Made by a program: the position numbers and the translations under genes. DNA of 24,138 nt from a virus. Of the stretch, positions 23,489-24,138 are shown one piece after another. Below the pieces are notes generated by a model. That model saw only the letters and a list, made by a program, of their open reading frames with translations. It was not told where the DNA came from and searched no databases. The stretch lies in IMG/VR virus record IMGVR_UViG_3300008110_000402, positions 1 through 24,138 of that record. One strand, 5' to 3'. Each line of letters begins with the position of its first letter. Positions within the stretch are counted from its first letter, which is position 1.

Positions 23489-23919
23489 AATGGGTCTGTA
23501 AGGTTTACATATTTAAAATGCTTGACTGGGACATCGAAAAACAACTCACCAGCAGGAACTTCTGTATTCTTGACCTCTATCAATGGACTACCTTCAATCA
23601 CCTGAGTTTTCACCCAATACGCATGGATTAAGTCGTGAGTTAGTGCAAAAAATAGCACAGGGCGATCTTGCTGAAATAGCTTCTCTTTTCTGTGTGAGCA
23701 GTGAATGGTGGGATAGTGGCAGTAATCCCAACTCCGAACTTCTACTTCAATATAACCAACTAACTTATCTGCTCTATATACGAGCAAATCTACTCCATAC
23801 ACATTAGGGTTTTCCCTACACTCCAATCCCCATTTCATCTTCACCCATTTTGTTACCGCATCCCTCGCTGGGGGATCGTAGTAATCGTGAAGTGCCTGGT
23901 TAAATTGTTTAGTGGTCAT
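23485..23919 (-). CDS. PD-(D/E)XK-like conserved phage protein
   Basis: 144 residues from ATG at 23919 (minus strand). An upstream in-frame TTG at 23952 would add 11 residues, and neither start has a clear Shine-Dalgarno. The core is YGVDLLVYR (Asp44), then YIEVEVRSW (Glu58 and Glu60) and HRKEKLF, followed by VLFFALTHDLIHAYWV. The order D ... E-x-E ... K resembles the PD-(D/E)XK nuclease fold, with E-x-E in place of the usual E-x-K. From memory, proteins with IExEVRxW and HxRKxKF are frequent hypothetical phage genes. Nuclease activity is inference. It is opposite to the late genes and shares four bases with the lysozyme stop. Confidence 0.65.
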   Translation of the reverse strand: MTTKQFNQALHDYYDPPARDAVTKWVKMKWGLECRENPNVYGVDLLVYRADKLVGYIEVEVRSWDYCHYPTIHCSHRKEKLFQQDRPVLFFALTHDLIHAYWVKTQVIEGSPLIEVKNTEVPAGELFFDVPVKHFKYVNLTDPF

Positions 23920-23989
23920 GGGCGCTAGTTTGATAGGAAGTGAACTAGCCAAAAACTCGTGAAGGATACAAGCCTATCTCTTAGTGGGG

Positions 23990-24138
23990 TTATGGGGCTA
24001 AAGCAGCTTCCTTTTGGGCCTTTAGCATTGGCGCTGATTTACGGATTGTTTCTAGTTCCGTTACAAACGCCTGCTCTATCTGCTCAATCGTAAAGCCTTG
24101 CCTTAGAAACTTTAATACCAGGTCGGTGACTTGTTGCT
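23990..24138 (-). CDS. Unknown minus-strand gene, C-terminal end (5' partial)
   Basis: On the minus strand the frame is open from the window edge to TAA (plus bases 23990-23992), giving 48 visible residues with a helical look (VTDLVLKFLRQGFTIEQIEQ, then FVTELETIRKSA). The G-F-T-x-E-Q-I segment could be part of a small helical regulator, but the N-terminus is outside the window and I cannot name it. The 70 bases between this stop and ATG 23919 hold no clear terminator. It probably shares a transcript with the PD-(D/E)XK-like gene. Confidence 0.5.
   Translation of the reverse strand, partial: QQVTDLVLKFLRQGFTIEQIEQAFVTELETIRKSAPMLKAQKEAALAP

Noticed and set aside
1-24138. tRNA genes, CRISPR arrays, insertion sequences and integrase or attachment sites
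   Set aside because: I saw no cloverleaf, spaced repeat array, transposase motif or recombinase in either strand by eye; a covariance search would be needed to exclude tRNAs fully.

Overview
The window is about 24 kb from the structural half of a tailed-phage genome, open at both ends. The evidence is one long, tightly packed plus-strand array running packaging, portal, scaffold, capsid, connector, fibres, ejection proteins and lysis, with no housekeeping genes, tRNA or CRISPR. There is no tape-measure, tail-tube or sheath gene. A nozzle-like protein and a set of alanine/glycine-rich ejection proteins are present instead, so the virion is most likely short-tailed (podovirus morphology). Capsid, portal and adaptor resemble the phage SU10 families as I know them. 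The host cannot be named from sequence. A GH24 lysozyme, a 3TM-type holin and ejection proteins fit a Gram-negative host.

Layout. 1-324 is the C-terminal end of a probable glycosyltransferase. 376-1862 holds a cysteine-rich protein, three short Lys/Arg-rich conserved phage proteins and a SAM-dependent methyltransferase, mostly joined by stop/start overlaps. 1913-7682 is the packaging and head module (terminase small-like protein, large terminase, portal, a small conserved protein, scaffold, major capsid), closed by a clear intrinsic terminator at 7695-7723. 7736-9326 has a small unknown protein, a glycosyltransferase and the head-tail adaptor. 9334-13401 is the receptor-contact region: a Gp80-like protein, a fibre, a triple LamG protein, a fibre/tail-assembly chaperone and a protein with an exact 20-residue repeat. 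13386-15592 holds the nozzle-like protein and a nested-domain C1q-like protein. 15630-20771 holds a GNAT-like protein and four ejection-type proteins, the first ending in an S74 auto-chaperone domain. 20783-21784 is another fibre. 21788-23488 is the lysis cassette (four membrane proteins including a 28-residue one, then lysozyme). 23485-24138 carries two minus-strand genes, the first a PD-(D/E)XK-like protein and the second cut by the window edge.

The genes work as one late operon-like unit. DNA is packaged by TerL through the portal into a scaffold-built capsid, the adaptor and nozzle close the vertex, fibres and lectin-like proteins bind the cell, ejection proteins carry DNA across the envelope, and holin plus lysozyme release progeny. 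Base composition is mosaic: sampled 60-base lines are about 53% GC in the terminase, 23-35% in the LamG gene, 27-37% in the inserted C1q-like domain and about 35% in the ejection genes. This suggests exchange of host-contact parts onto a steadier core. No wholly unknown multi-gene system is certain here. The best candidates for new biology are the basic-protein/methyltransferase cluster before the terminase, the nested C1q domain, the 28-residue lysis-cassette protein and the glycosyltransferase inside the head module.
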